From Ashinkailepas kermadecensis (taxonomy: Eukaryota; Arthropoda; Thecostraca; Neolepadidae): a stretch of DNA of 64,000 nt. Every line of letters begins with the position of its first letter. Position 1 is the first letter of the stretch. The translations under genes were made by a program, and so were the position numbers. This document shows, piece by piece, positions 12,610 to 24,240 of the stretch. The stretch is taken from assembly GCA_034440615.1 (NCBI GenBank), contig JAOTOM010002324.1, positions 1 through 64,000 of the forward strand, read 5' to 3'. Below the pieces are notes generated by a model, which searched no databases, had not been told where the DNA came from, and saw only the letters and a list, made by a program, of their open reading frames with translations.

Positions 12610-12850
12610 CAATCTTGTAATCAGGGATGGATCAAGGGATTGTCACGGGGGCACTTGTCTGGAGGGGCGCCATTTCTGTGGAGCGGCGCCACTGCGAAAG
12701 CACCTGGAGGGACGCCCCTGGCTGAAAAAAATCGAGGGGATGGGTTGCACTCGGTCCTTCCCGAAGGGGTGCCTTTCCTTCCAACAGGGTGCCTTTTTCT
12801 TTCATAGGGACGCCTCTGGCTGAAAAATTCCAGCGGGTACACTGAAATCA
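12610..12850. repeat. Degenerate gaggggcgcc repeat cluster
   Basis: Three to five loose units share ggaggggcgcc followed by tggctgaaaaaa. The family is seen weakly at 1-500, 1,395-1,720 and 6,000-6,240. Confidence 0.5.
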
Positions 12851-13244
12851 AGCATGGGAAAGGTTATTGTATTCCTATATTTACTACAATAAAGCAATCG
12901 TCGAATATTTTCTTGTTTTTTTCCTGCTACAAGGGGGCAACGTTTAACGTACTTTCAGCGTTGCTATGCATTGATTTTGAACACGGGCTCAACACATACG
13001 ACATAAACCTAGATGTTCATAGGCAGTGATAAGGAGTGAAACTTGCTAATTTTGGCAGACCATTTTGTCCCCAAAATGTCATTTTAACAATGGTAAATCT
13101 GAAAACCAGAAATTGAAAATGAAGTGGCTAAAATACAAGGATTTTCTTTGGGGGGGGGGGCTACCACTCCATCCTGTTTAAACTTCCCGCGTCCCTGGTT
13201 TGTTCCCCCCCCCCCTCAATTTCGAAACCGTGGCTGCACCCATG

Positions 13245-13800
13245 CTCTGGGTGTTACCGCAGTCCAAAATCCATAGTGATCAATTGTTCCATGTCGACAG
13301 GAGTCATGCGTAGCCAGCTCGCTGTACGGCCAAGACTATGTGTCCGACTGAGGCACGCAAGGCAGGAACAGCATACACCCGTATTTCTCCCTTCACGGCT
13401 ACAGAGCAAGTTGTCACGTGACGACCGCAGATGCAACTTACTGCCCGTTAACACTGGACCGCGGTCATCGTCTAGATATGTTGTGACGGAACGCCTGAAA
13501 GTGAAGCGGTGCAGCGTACCTTCCAATGGTGCTGTGAAGTGGCACAGTCCATTTTCCCAATGACTATCCATGTCAAACCCTCCGTGGAAGACAATTTGAG
13601 AACGGATTGTACCTACCATAGGCATAGGTTTAGGTTTCTGAAAATTATTGAGAGCGTGCAATACGCGAAGGTAATGGGTGGGCCCAAATGGATTGAGGGG
13701 CATAGCACATAGGGTCCCATGTTAAAAGTTGAAGCTATTGGGAGGGCAAGACCAATATTTTTTTTTTTTGGGGGGGGGGGGGGAGGTAGTGCCCTCCCAA
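13245..13800. repeat. Segmental repeat, copy A right part
   Basis: From gttaccgcagtccaaaatcc at 13,253 onward this matches 17,157-17,650 with moderate divergence, through caaggcaggaacagcata and tgacgaccgca to cccatgttaaaagttgaa. The reverse-strand frames conserved between the two copies (149 and 142 codons) share short runs such as PFGP and NNFKKPKP. Stops and indels differ, so I do not call a gene, but a decayed coding element is possible. Confidence 0.65.
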
Positions 13801-14480
13801 AAGCATACAAAGCTACATCCTGGTGCCTACATGATGCTGGTGAGAGATCGATCGTACCTTTATGTTCGACATGATGAGTTAGCTGACTGCCACCTGTTGT
13901 GGTGCACAAAAACATCTTGCCACTTTCTGGTTTCACTTTGTAATCAAGTCCACCATGCTTCTATCTAACACACCCGACGGCCCCGACAGTGCGCCCGCGG
14001 CACTAGGGTTGGTGGCGGTACTCTCACGTGCACGACGACTGGAGTACATTGTACCCATGAGCTGTGCATTCCAGCTGTTCTAACTACACAAAATCTGGCT
14101 CAGCAGAGTTCGTCCAGCTGAGTCAACCAGATACACCGTCTATACATTACAACGCACGACTCCAGACAACTGAGGTGCAGGTCGTTGAAAAGCTATCTGC
14201 AGCTCTGATCCTAACTACACCCAGGCTGTTACGATCGTACTTTTCCATAGTTAACACAAAAATAATGCGCCCAGAATACATTGTGGGCTGCTACTCGGGG
14301 CTCAGCTCACATCAGCAACAGGGATCCACTGGCAGGTCGCCATGTCTTGATATCGTGCCAATGTTTTGTTGACGATCGAACACGTTAATATCGATCTGTG
14401 CAGGTAGTTTCCTTAATGATGTTCTGTCAAAGAACTCTTGCATTGTTCAATCGTGACGCCTGGTGCATTTCTACGCCGCA
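13801..14480. other. No gene recognised
   Basis: Unique-looking sequence. The + frame at 14064-14372 has no recognisable domain. No repeats are seen. Confidence 0.5.
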
Positions 14481-14489
14481 CTGATATGT

Positions 14490-14840
14490 ATTGCATGCAA
14501 ACTCGGTAGAACTATAGCGCCATATAGACGGTACTCGCCATATAAACGGCCCTCTAAAGGGCACCAACCTCGCAAAAACAGACAGGACCTTGAAACACGC
14601 GTTGTAGCACCAATTAAGCACACCGGGAGCTCTAAAAAAAATCAGGAGGCCCTCAAAGTACACCGTGGCCATGCCATCACATAAGGGCCATAAAAGCAGG
14701 CTGGACCCGCAAAAAGCAGCATGGTCCCAAAAAGGAAAAAAATGACTGTGCACTAAATAAACACATCGGGGTCTTCGAAAACGTAGCTTAAAAACGTCGG
14801 TGCACAAAAAAAGCAATAAGCCCTAAAAAGAGCCGGGGTG
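14490..14840. repeat. GC-rich degenerate array
   Basis: Loose 25-30 bp spacing of ccctaaaaa, gggccataaaagc and cccgcaaaaa motifs. The style is that of the larger arrays at 24,240-25,080 and 60,320-61,880, but this one is shorter and more decayed. Confidence 0.4.
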
Positions 14841-15061
14841 GTGGAGTGTGCTGGATGTGTGTGCACAAGTGTACTGGACCCTTAACAAAAATGGATTGGA
14901 GCCCTACAATCAGACGTGTTGTTTTGCACAATTTTTTAGGGGCATGCCCTTCCCCAATGCTGAATTTTGCCCCTCCAATAGTGAATTTTGCCCCACCACC
15001 ACCTCCATTATGAAATGGAAATGGGCATGCAGCAAAAAGGATAAAACTGCGGGCTGCGATC

Positions 15062-15235
15062 GAAGCGGGAGCCCTGATGGCCCCGCCGATGGTCCCACCG
15101 ATGGCCCCGCCGATGGCCCCGCAGGTGGACCCGCCGATGGCCCCGCCGATGGCCCCGCCGATGGCCCCGCCAATGATCCCGCCGATAATCCCACGAATGG
15201 TCCCGCCTATGACACCGCCGATGGCCCAGGAATAG
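15062..15235. repeat. 12-bp tandem repeat (ggccccgccgat)
   Basis: About a dozen units of ggccccgccgat with substitutions. The unit length is a multiple of three, so a Gly-Pro-Ala-Asp frame stays open on + and similar frames on -. The frame has no other support and I treat it as noncoding. Confidence 0.8.
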
Positions 15236-15239
15236 TAGT

Positions 15240-15736
15240 GACGTCCGACCGTTCATTCCGACCACTTATTATACCGACATCAATCCTGTAGCACTTTGGC
15301 AAAAAATGGAATAACTTGGGAAAATTTCACCATAGAACTGGGGGACAGTTGTGAAAAGTTTCTTCAGAAAGTTCCTTCATCCGTGGCATGGTTTCTTTAC
15401 TTAAACAAGAAGAATTCAAATGTTCACTTTGCATACATACCTATGCTGTATTTTATACGCAAATTGATGCGTAAATTAATGGCACAGCAAGAGCACACTG
15501 GGGCAGAGCTTGAGTGCATTTCACATGGACGTATTATGGCATTCTGGTACCAAATGCCATTTCCGTTCTCGTTCCTGTTGTGGTTTCAATTCAGGTTGGC
15601 CGTGTTAAATACGTTCTGCCCTGATTCCCCTGCCAGCGATATTGATATGCAGATCCCGAGACATCAGCCTCCAGTTGGCCAGTTTCCTGTTATTATAGCT
15701 GGCTGGTTCTAAGTCAGGAATCAACCATAGATGGCC
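15240..15736. other. No gene recognised
   Basis: The + frame at 15296-15712 (138 codons) has no recognisable domain and no clear splice partners. Confidence 0.45.
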
Positions 15737-15774
15737 TATTGGACTGATACCTATAAATAGGTATCAGTCCAATA
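15737..15774. other. Perfect 18-bp inverted repeat, 2-nt loop
   Basis: Bases 15,737-15,754 pair exactly with 15,757-15,774 (arm reads tattggactgatacctat), leaving only aa between. The sequence around it is not repetitive. Function unknown. Confidence 0.85.
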
Positions 15775-16106
15775 TACCGACCAACGACAGAACAGCCGCT
15801 CAGGCAATCATCTGACATAGTCTCTCCCGATATAATGCCATAAATACTCCTAAACATCCACGTTTTGTGCCTATTAAACCAATCGCTATATCCGGTTATT
15901 CCCGGCAGTCACAGTCAGAACTCAGCCATGACTTCACGAAACATATTGCCAATCGGCATCTAGTGAGTCAACCCTTGAAATCGGTTAATCAATCCCGTTG
16001 CCTGTAATTATGCGGTTTCTAGTGGTTAAACTTGTTGTTAACATGGTTTTGATCGTGTTTTCATCCACATATAACTATAGGCCATCCACTTGGGTTTCCA
16101 CACGAA

Positions 16107-16395
16107 ATGTCACAATTCATTCATCAGCAGCACGGGATTAATGGAAAAGTTCTAGGCTGGATTGAATTCATGGTTCAGGAGAAGGAAACAAATGTAGTGT
16201 GTTTCCTTCACTGGATAAATGGATACCAATGGATCACATGGAACAATGGATATCGATCTGAATGGAAGAATCTTGAGAGTTGTGCTACGTTCCAGGTCTT
16301 CTTCTCTTTATAATCTTTGTGAACAACATTGAGATAAGGCTGAGGAAAATGCTGCTTAAATTTGCTCATGATATCAAGCTGGTAACAATGGCTAC
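16107..16395 (+). pseudogene. CR1-like LINE reverse transcriptase fragment
   Basis: The reading HQQHGINGKVLGWIE matches HQLQQHGIVGKVLGWIE of the LINE at 38,115-38,165. Farther on, broken by frameshifts, LFIIFVNNIE, LLKFAHDIKLV and related residues correspond to the segment around the FADD active site, here FAHD. It is a decayed internal LINE fragment of about 290 bp with no ends visible. Confidence 0.75.
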
Positions 16396-16399
16396 ACAG

Positions 16400-16490
16400 C
16401 CGGTCCCCTGAATGGATCCGGCCGGTCGGTCGGTCCTCCAGTCGGCGGCCTATTTGAGGCCGGCCGGCCGGCCGCCCAGCGATGCTTCGC
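16400..16490. repeat. GGCCGG-rich palindromic tract
   Basis: Runs of ccggccggtcggtcggtcc and ggccggccggccggccg make a strongly self-complementary GC tract. It may be the edge of the adjoining GC-rich repeat. No gene. Confidence 0.5.
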
Positions 16491-16679
16491 CTGTGCGCTT
16501 ATCAGTGAAGTGGGGTCGTTAGCAAGTGATAACACACATGCCAAATCTGACGTCCCAGGGTGTGCGGTGCAGAAGGCAAGCTTCAGCAGGGGGAGGGGAG
16601 AACAGAACGATAATTTGCACCTATCGCCACGTTTCGACGGGAAAACTATAAACTGTAATGCATGCAGGGCTAACCTTAG

Positions 16680-17150
16680 GCGTTTGTAATGACTCGCAAA
16701 CATGCATAAGGGCCCATAGGTGTCTGTAAGCGCCCGAAGACATTCGTAAGGGCCCGCAAATATCAGTAAAGGCCCGTGGAGGTTCATAGTGGTCCGCAGA
16801 TATTCGTGAGGGCCCGTGCACATCTGTATGCGCTCATAGACGTTCGTGAAGTCTATCGTGTAGTCCCGCATACATTTATAAGGACCAGTGGACGTTCGTA
16901 AGGATCCGTATGCGTTCGTAAGGGTCCGAAGACGTTCGTAATGGCCTGTAGTCCTTCGCAACGGCTCGCAGACGTTCTTAAGGGCCTGACAACAGCCTAA
17001 GTGGCCATGAGAAGTGCTGTTGGCCCTTCTATCACCGAAATGGTGATCCCGTAGATGACTAAGTACGGATTAGTCGAGTTCTCTGGAACCTGACAACAGC
17101 CTGGATAGAACAAGGAAAGGATTGATTGCCATCGTAAGCCTTTCCTCCCC
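16680..17150. repeat. Segmental repeat, copy B left part, with minisatellite
   Basis: Minisatellite of gggcccgtagacgttcgtaa type to about 16,990, then unique sequence shared with 10,040-10,270 (gacaacagcct, tggtgatcc, gaacaaggaaaggattgatt). Unlike copy A it runs straight into 17,151 with no insertion. Confidence 0.75.
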
Positions 17151-17660
17151 TGTCTGTGTTACCGCAATCCAAAATCCAAAGTGATCAATTGTTTCTTGTC
17201 GACAGAGGTCCAGCGTAGCCCGTTCGCTGTTTGTTCGACTGAGGCACGCAAGGCAGGAACAGCATAAGCCCGTCTTTCTCCCTTCATAGCTGCAGAGCAA
17301 ATTGGCACATGACGACCGCAAATGCGATTTCCTGCCCTTGAACACTGACCCGTGGTAATCACCCCGATAAGCTGTGAGGGAAGACCTGAAAGTGAAGCGG
17401 CGTAGTATATCTTCCAATAATGCTGTGAAGCGGCACATTCAATGTCCCAATGACTATCCATGTCGAACCCTCCATGAAATACAATTCGAGCGCAGAATAT
17501 GCACATCACCGGCTTAGGTTTCTTAAAATTATTGAGAGGGTACAATATATGAAGCCAATGAGCGGGCCCAAATGGATTAGTGAGCATACCACATAGGGTC
17601 CCATGTAAAATTGAAATTATTGGGAGGGCAAAGCCAACATTGGGGAGGGGAGGGCAAGTT
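17151..17660. repeat. Segmental repeat, copy B right part
   Basis: Matches 13,245-13,790. It preserves the uninterrupted arrangement and so shows what copy A looked like before the 2.96-kb insertion. Confidence 0.75.
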
Positions 17661-18235
17661 GATGTTGATTTGCGCCCCCCAATAACTGATGCTATTTTTA
17701 TGCTGATAAAAAGCTAAAGGAAAAAAAAGAAGAAAAACACTGTGTTAGGTGCATAGAAAACTTAGTTGATGTTAACCAGCACATTTTGTACTGAAAAAGA
17801 ACAGATTTGGATTAGATAGTGGACTGAGTATTGAACTTTTGCTACACAATTCAAAATTATGTGCAAAAAAAACAAAATAGCTAGATTTGCCTCCACTGTG
17901 GAAGGAAAACTTACAGCATACAATGTTAAGATTCGATGATGATGCATTTTAAACCAGATTGTCTTTAAAAAAATGTTAAGCCACAAAACAACAATTGGAT
18001 TGTCATACTGATGTTTGTACATGCCACCAATGGCAAAACCACATGCATATGAGCTTAAACAGGAAAAAAATCCATTCTTAATTTCCAGTCATTGTCAAAC
18101 TTGCATTGTCCAATGAACAACAATGACAATCCTCATTGAGATTGTGGATATGCAAACTATAATTATCTTCAGCAGCCCACCTATCACACCATCAGCTTGA
18201 TATTTATGTAGGTACCTACCTACCTACATGCACAA
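17660..18235. repeat. Dispersed repeat copy 1 (CAGGGGCGTCGATTT family)
   Basis: The block ataactgatgctatttttat, then gttgatgttaaccagcacat, then gatagtggactgagt, and finally gtggatatgcaaactataat up to a run of ggtacctacctacctac, is shared with 18,920-19,278 and partly with 19,450-19,690. This copy lacks the CAGGGGCGTCG end. Confidence 0.7.
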
Positions 18236-18850
18236 TGACAATGCATGCATTAAATATTGATATGGGGAAAAACGAGAGCCATGTGTGGGCAAATATGCCA
18301 GCTTATGATACCATGACAGAGAAAAGTCAGCAAGAAGCTGCATGGCCACTGCATTATAATTGGTATTCCTAAAAGAATAAAAAAGAAAGCTGTGGCTCAC
18401 ATGACTTTTAAGCAAACCTTACAGTCATACAAGACCAATACTATACAAGAAATAGCCTTGACAAGACCAAAGTCTCGTACGCCGCAAAAACACCATTATT
18501 AAACGCCGCAAAAATACCATTATTTTAAAAGGTACACAAAAGTTCGCATTCAAACCTTGATGACGTCACAGGTTTTGATTCGTATATTGCAGAAATTGGA
18601 AGCATCAGGCAAGTTTAAATTTCACTGCACATGGGTGGGGGTTATTTTTTTAGGCGTACCGGACCACAGAGGTCATTTGCGCCACCTTTGAAGCGAGTAC
18701 GTTACATGTCTGACTATAAAAGCGGGTGTTTGCGATCAAGGTGCAGGCATGTGGACGTTTACGTAAAGGGAATTTTACGCTATAGTTTGTGTGATATTTT
18801 AGGCGCTGAAGGCGGGGCTAGGATGGGGACATCCCCCTAATGTCTAGATG
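18236..18850. other. No gene recognised
   Basis: AT-rich sequence with one TGACGTCA site near 18,562. There is no domain in the short frames. Confidence 0.5.
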
Positions 18851-19278
18851 GCAGGGGCGTCGATTTGTATCCTTTTGTGGGGGCCAGGGCCCCACCAATG
18901 TTGATCTTGGCCCCCCCAATGTTGATTTGGGCCTTCCCAATAACATGCTATTTTTATGCTGATAAAAAGTTGAAGGAAAAAAGAAGGAAAACACCATACT
19001 AGGTACATAGAAAATGTAGTTGATGTTAACCAGCACATTTTGTAATGAAAAAAACAGATTTGGGTTAGATAGTGGACTGACTCTCCACCTTTTGCTACAA
19101 AATTCAAAATGGTGTGCACAAAAACCAATTGTCATTGTCAAACTTGCATACAATCCAGTCCCGTGAACAACAATCAGTTATCATTGAGAGTGTGGATATA
19201 CAAACTATAATTAACCTCAACAGCCCACTCATCACACTATCAGCTTGATATTTACCTGGTACCTAGGCACCTAGGTAC
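18851..19278. mobile_element. Dispersed repeat copy 2 (CAGGGGCGTCGATTT end)
   Basis: Begins with caggggcgtcgatttgtatc and continues through cccccaatgttgatttggg to the same body as copy 1. The caggggcgtcgattt start is of the kind found at hAT ends. The same end occurs at 19,371 and 20,587, and inverted at 26,352-26,366. Confidence 0.65.
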
Positions 19279-19370
19279 ATGCTACAGAAAGACTTAGAAG
19301 AGCTTGTGAAGTGGTCCAAAAAATGGCAAATTAAATTAAATTTTGATAGGTGCAAAATCATGCATGTATG
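19279..19370 (+). pseudogene. CR1-like LINE fragment sandwiched between repeats
   Basis: The reading LQKDLEELVKWSKKWQIK matches LQKDLDELVKWSEKWQMK of the LINE at 33,930-33,985, and the following DRCKIMHV matches DKCKVMHV. About 90 bp of LINE is then cut off by another copy of the CAGGGGCGTCGATTT repeat, which suggests the repeat inserted into a LINE. Confidence 0.75.
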
Positions 19371-19685
19371 CAGGGGCGTCGATTTGTATCCTTTTGTGGG
19401 GGCTATGGCCCCACCAATGTTGATCTTGCCCCCCAATGTTGATTTGGCCCCCCCAATAACTTATGCTATTTTATGCTGATAAGAAAGCTAAAGGGGAAAA
19501 AATGGAAAAACCCAATGCTAAGTAGAAACATTGATGTTAACCAGCACATTTTGTACTGAATAGAAACAGATTTGGATTAGATAGTGGACTGACTCTCCAC
19601 CTTTTGCTGAAAAATGTAAAATTGTGTGTAAAAACAAACAAAATAGCTGGAATTCCCTCCACTGTGGAAGTACAGCTTAAATCTT
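19371..19685. mobile_element. Dispersed repeat copy 3 (CAGGGGCGTCGATTT end)
   Basis: Starts with caggggcgtcgatttgtatc exactly as copy 2 and follows the same body (gatgttaaccagcacatttt, gatagtggactgactctcca). Its left flank is LINE sequence. I could not find a matching right end with a target duplication. Confidence 0.65.
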
Positions 19686-19755
19686 TCTGGGTTGGTTGGT
19701 TGGTTATTTGTGTTTACGGCCGCATTGACTGCGTTGGTCATACAGCGCCCATACA
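19686..19755 (-). repeat. Solo SINE-tail hairpin domain
   Basis: On + it reads gttggttggttatttgtgtt, then gccgcattgactgcgttggt, then catacagcgcccat. On the reverse strand this is the hairpin plus (CCAA)n-like tail found at the 3' end of the tRNA-derived SINE. No tRNA head is attached. Confidence 0.6.
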
Positions 19756-22700
19756 ACTTTTCTTGTTCCCACCTTCAAGCACAATAATACCCAAAAGTTT
19801 CCAACAAAATTTACAACCATGTTCACAAAAAAAACATTGTTTTATTCAAAGTCAGCTTAGGTTAGGTTAGGTTCGGTTAGGTTTCTTTTTTTAGGTTGAG
19901 AATTTTCAGAAAATAAATTAAGTGACATTTTAATTTAGTTTAATTTTTTGTTCTCAAAAGATAGGTTAGGGTAGGCTAGGTTAGGTTTTGTTGCATAAAA
20001 AAAAAACATTTATGTTTATGCTATGTTACCAAACTCAGGCATTATTTTGCTGTTACCGAACTTGGCATGTTACCGAACTTGGCATTATTTTGCTCACAAC
20101 CTGAAAAGTAAGCACAGAAAATAAGTGGGTCCAATCATCTTACTCACCTTCATAAACATGGAATTCTGCGTATTTTTTTTGTTTTAAAGGAAAAAAGAAC
20201 ACCTTAGACCGCAAGGTTACCAAATAATTTGCAATTTTGGGGGAAACTTTTTGGATTTAAAAAAAAGTTTTCCAACTTGAAAAACCTAAACTAACCAAAC
20301 GTAACCAAACCTAACCCATTTGCTTGCTATATGGAGGCAAATGTGTGTACAAACTTGTCTTGTTACCACCTTAAAGCACAATAATACCGATTTGGCTAGG
20401 TAAGGCTAGTTTAGTTGTTTACCTTGGAAAAATTGTTCAATCATTTTCAAAAATAAAATAAAATCGGAAATTTTCCTTCAAAAGCAGCTGACATTAGGTT
20501 CGGGTAAGTTGGGTTCAGTTGTTCAATTTATAAAATTTTCAGAATATATATTGCTTAATATTTGTTTCTATTTTTTTCTCCAAAGCAGGGGTGTCGATTT
20601 GTATCGATAAACACTAGCGCGTATTAAATGTCACAAATCGTGATAGGCGTTCCTCAGAACATCCAAAATCGAAACATCCAAAGACAAAATTCCAGTTACA
20701 GAAATTCCAGCGCCTAAAGTCTAAATTTGAGGTTACAGTGACAAATGTAACGGAGGTAAGACATTTATGGTGCAATTGCGCGCAGTGCTTAATCCGGAGG
20801 CAAATCTCATGTGACGGCGTACTGATTCGTTTTTTGTACTTCGCACATTCTGATGTATTTGCGGATTTGTGTGATTTTAAATAGTGAATAAATAGCTTGC
20901 TGATATTTAATTCCCAAAGGAACAGTAGTTGAAGAAGTTGGCAGGTAAGCTTGAAAAAGTCCAGTCCATGCTTTTTTCTGATTTGTGCTCAGGGTTTCTA
21001 TGTTAATATCACATAACTACCACGTTTGTCTTCAAGAAGAGCTGTTTTTAGTTTACTTTTATTAATATTTTCATTCCACTGCTCTTAGTGCCCTTTCTGC
21101 CCAGGATTGGGGCACCTAGTGTTGCATTTTCGTCCAGGGGTTGGTACACCTTTTGGTAAATTTACAGCTTAAGGTAATTTCTGATTAATTTTTTTCCATG
21201 CAATGTTTAGGAATGTGATGAACATGATGTTACTGCTCATTTTGGTAAATTTGTGTTTTAAGGTGTTTTATCAATTCGTGGAATGTATCATTTCAATGCA
21301 ATGTTTATGAATGTGATTCAGATGATGGGACCACTCATTTTCTATACAAATGCCTACATTTCAGGTTGTGAGCAAAATAACACCAACAAAAAGCTTTGAA
21401 TTAGGTGACATAGGGTAAAGTATTTTTTTTAAATTAAAAAATGCAACGTAACCTAACCTAACCTAGCTTAACCTCCCCTTGGAGAAAAACAAAACCAAAA
21501 CATCAAGTTGTAAAAATTTCAAGCAATGTATTTTTTTTCGAATAAAAAAATGTAACCCAACTTAACCTAATCTAACATAAGCTGCTTTTAAAGAAACAAA
21601 AATATATTTCTTTCAAATTATGGAACAATATTTGCAAAAATGTCGAACATAAAACACTTAAACTAATCTAACATCACCAAAACATAACCCATTTGTTTGC
21701 TTTATGGAGGAAAATGTGTAATAACTTGCCTTGTTACCACCTTAAAGCACAATAATTCTTGTTAGATTAGGCTGGGTTAGGTTTTTTCATTTGTAAAATT
21801 TCAAGAAAATAAATTGCTAGATATTTTTCCAATCTTGTTTTTATAGTTGTTTTCTCCAAGGTCAGGTTAGGCTAGGTTACGTTAGGTTATGTTGAATTTT
21901 TAATGTATTTCTTTGAATTGCTATGTTACCTAACTCAAAGCCCATTTTTAATGTTATTTTGCTCACAACCTGACAAAGCAAGCATTTGCACAGAAACTGA
22001 GTAGTGCCATCAGCTTAGTGACATTCATAAACATTGCATTGGAAATTGAACGAAAAAAATATTAATAAAACACATTAAAGCACAAATTTAATGTCCTTTC
22101 CTCTGCAAATGCATACCTTTCAATTGGGAGTAAAAAATAACACCAAAAAAAGGAATGTGGAATAAGCAAATATAGCATGCAAATAATGTTTAAGATGTAT
22201 GATAACCTTACCTAGCATAGTTCAACTTCCTATACAAGAAATTCATGTTTTTTCAATTAAATTTTCGAGGCATTTTCTAAAATATTTTCAACCTAAAAAG
22301 CCTAACCTAAGCTAACCTGAACCGTTTATTATTTTTTTGTAGAAAAATCATGAACAAAAATTATTTACCAACAAATGGTTTTTTTTATAACTTAGCCTAA
22401 CCTAACCTGACAAACCTAACCCCTTTGTATGCTTCATGGAGGTAAAATGTGTGTAAAACTTGTCTTGCGGTTACCTTAAACTATGACAATACCTGGCTTT
22501 TTGGGTAATTTTTCAGCTCATGGTACTCTCTGACTTCTATGAATTTTTATTTTAATGGAGTGTTTGTTAACGTGCTGATCATGATGTAACCGCTCATTTC
22601 CTCTGCAGATGCACACTTTTCAATTGTGACGAAAAATAACATGGAAAAGGGGGCTTGGATTTGAGTAATATAGGATGAATGTTCAGATAAAAAAATGTAA

Positions 22701-23000
22701 CATTACCTAACCCAACCTAGCCTAGACTTCCATGCAAGAAATTATTATTTTATGCCCAATTTAACCCCCCCCCCACAAAAAAAAATTGTTCTCAAACATT
22801 TTCAACTTAAAAAGTGTAGCATAACCTAATCTCGCTTGAACCGTTTTTGAAGACTTTTTCATTTACTAACTTACAACAAAAGCCTAGCCTAACGCAACTA
22901 GGCAAAACCTAGCTCCTTTGAATGATTCGTGGAGGTAAAATGGGTGTAAAACCTGTCTTGTGGTTACCTTAGACTGCAATAATATCTCTTTTTGTGCTAC
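19756..23000. repeat. Cluster of TTAGG-bearing dispersed modules
   Basis: At least six related modules follow one another. Each has short (TTAGG)n or (CCTAA)n runs (for example near 19,860, 19,970, 20,290, 21,450, 21,870, 22,390). Most have a block like tggaggcaaatgtgtg with ttgttaccaccttaaagcac, or a block like gctcacaacctgaaaagtaa with cttcataaacat. A further CAGGGGTGTCGATTTGTATC end lies at 20,587. No coding segment is seen. Modules of the same family lie at 2,640, 4,770, 31,960 and 36,530-37,510. Confidence 0.65.
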
Positions 23001-24240
23001 CTGGTGCACGTGATAAACCTCCATCTGCATGCTGCATGAGAGCATTGCACTTATTGCTTCACAAAGAACAATAACATGTTGAAAGTACTATATTTTCAGG
23101 AATGGAATCCTGTGCTGATAACATTTTCTGACTTATTAATTTGCAGATCAGATCTACTTGCAGATCATTTGTGTTAATAAATATGAGAAATTCATAGAAA
23201 TGCATACACCGGTTTGTGGACAAGAAGTTATTCTGATGATTTCTGATGTATTGGAAAATGACAAATTTTCATGATGGAAGCAGGCAAAGTTAAAGTACTT
23301 ATATCTCAATAAGTGTTCAGTTCACTAACAAGACAGCAAATTCACTCAAATAGCACTCAAAATGCCAGGCGGCCCACTCTTTTTGCAAGTTTAAAATCGA
23401 TGACAATGCTTTCTTGAATCATGTTTAAAGCACATGAAGGAAATGTATTGCTGACACTTGTTGGGAACTGATGTGTGTAACGTTAATTAACATTTATAAT
23501 GTCCTGATGTTTGTACACAAAATATAGCCCACTATTCTAAATAGCATGGGAAGTATGAAGCCATATATCATGGCTAATTTATGGTCATACTGTTATGCAG
23601 CAGATTCCTTGCATTGTTACTTAGTTATTTGGGCTTTAGGGCACAGACCATGTGGATCACATAGCTCCCTGCATTGTTGTTAACTGATATATCAGTATGT
23701 TTGCAAATTCACTGATGAGTGAATCCATACCATTCTCACTAGGGTATAAAAGCTACATTATAACATTGCTTCTACAATGCATATAACAGAAACCCATCTC
23801 GATTGTCCTACTTACTCAGGACACCATAGAAGTCAATGAAGCCAATGAGAACCATAGAAGTCAATGAAAATGCTACTTCATCCCCTGTATTGTTAATGGA
23901 AACAAGTCTCTTGAACCATATGTTATGTCTTTCACAGTGTTGCTCCATCCACCTCCAACTCCAACCCTGACCAAACTTCAGGAGCTCATCCATCTCCAAA
24001 GCAGTCTGTTGAAGAAGGTATGTATTGCAGCATAACTACTGTGACCGGAATTCCATGGTATCCATGTTGCCTTACAATCCATCCTTGCTGATCCATGTAG
24101 CAGATGTTTGACTTTCCTCAAACTGTCTGGATAACTGGGGAGTTGAAATCACATGTGAGTGATGAAATAGATGAACTATTCCTGGATTCTTATGTTGCAT
24201 TATTACATGGCACAGTGACATACCGAATGGGGAGGGGGAA
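23001..24240. other. No gene recognised
   Basis: AT-rich unique sequence. A short direct repeat (accatagaagtcaatgaa) lies near 23,823 and 23,851. A weak SINE-tail-like block lies near 23,617-23,680 (ttagttatttgggctttagg). The frame at 24104-24421 runs into the following GC array and is not convincing. Confidence 0.5.

Larger units (their letters stand above)
10288..13244. mobile_element. hAT-like insertion, about 2.96 kb, non-autonomous
   Basis: The ends are CATGGG and CCCATG. The extended termini (catgggaataaccactgg, and catgggtgcagccacgg on the other strand) agree at 12 of 17 positions. The element is flanked by an 8-bp duplication ctctgggt (10,280-10,287 and 13,245-13,252). A related unoccupied site exists at about 17,150, where the flanking segment runs through without an insert. 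The 8-bp duplication and CA.GGG.G.. termini suggest the hAT superfamily. No transposase is recognisable. The interior is mostly tandem repeats (10,920-12,330). Confidence 0.7.

Noticed and set aside
14848..15291. 147-codon frame with Gly-Pro-Ala-Asp repeats
   Set aside because: Explained by a 12-bp tandem repeat; a reverse-strand frame is equally open.
13254..17587. Reverse-strand frames of 142-149 codons shared by the two segmental repeat copies
   Set aside because: Similarity follows the DNA repeat, indels break the frames differently, and no domain is recognisable. A decayed coding origin remains possible.
19850..22910. Telomere or chromosome end suggested by TTAGG runs
   Set aside because: The runs are only two to four pentamers long and are embedded in dispersed modules throughout the window.
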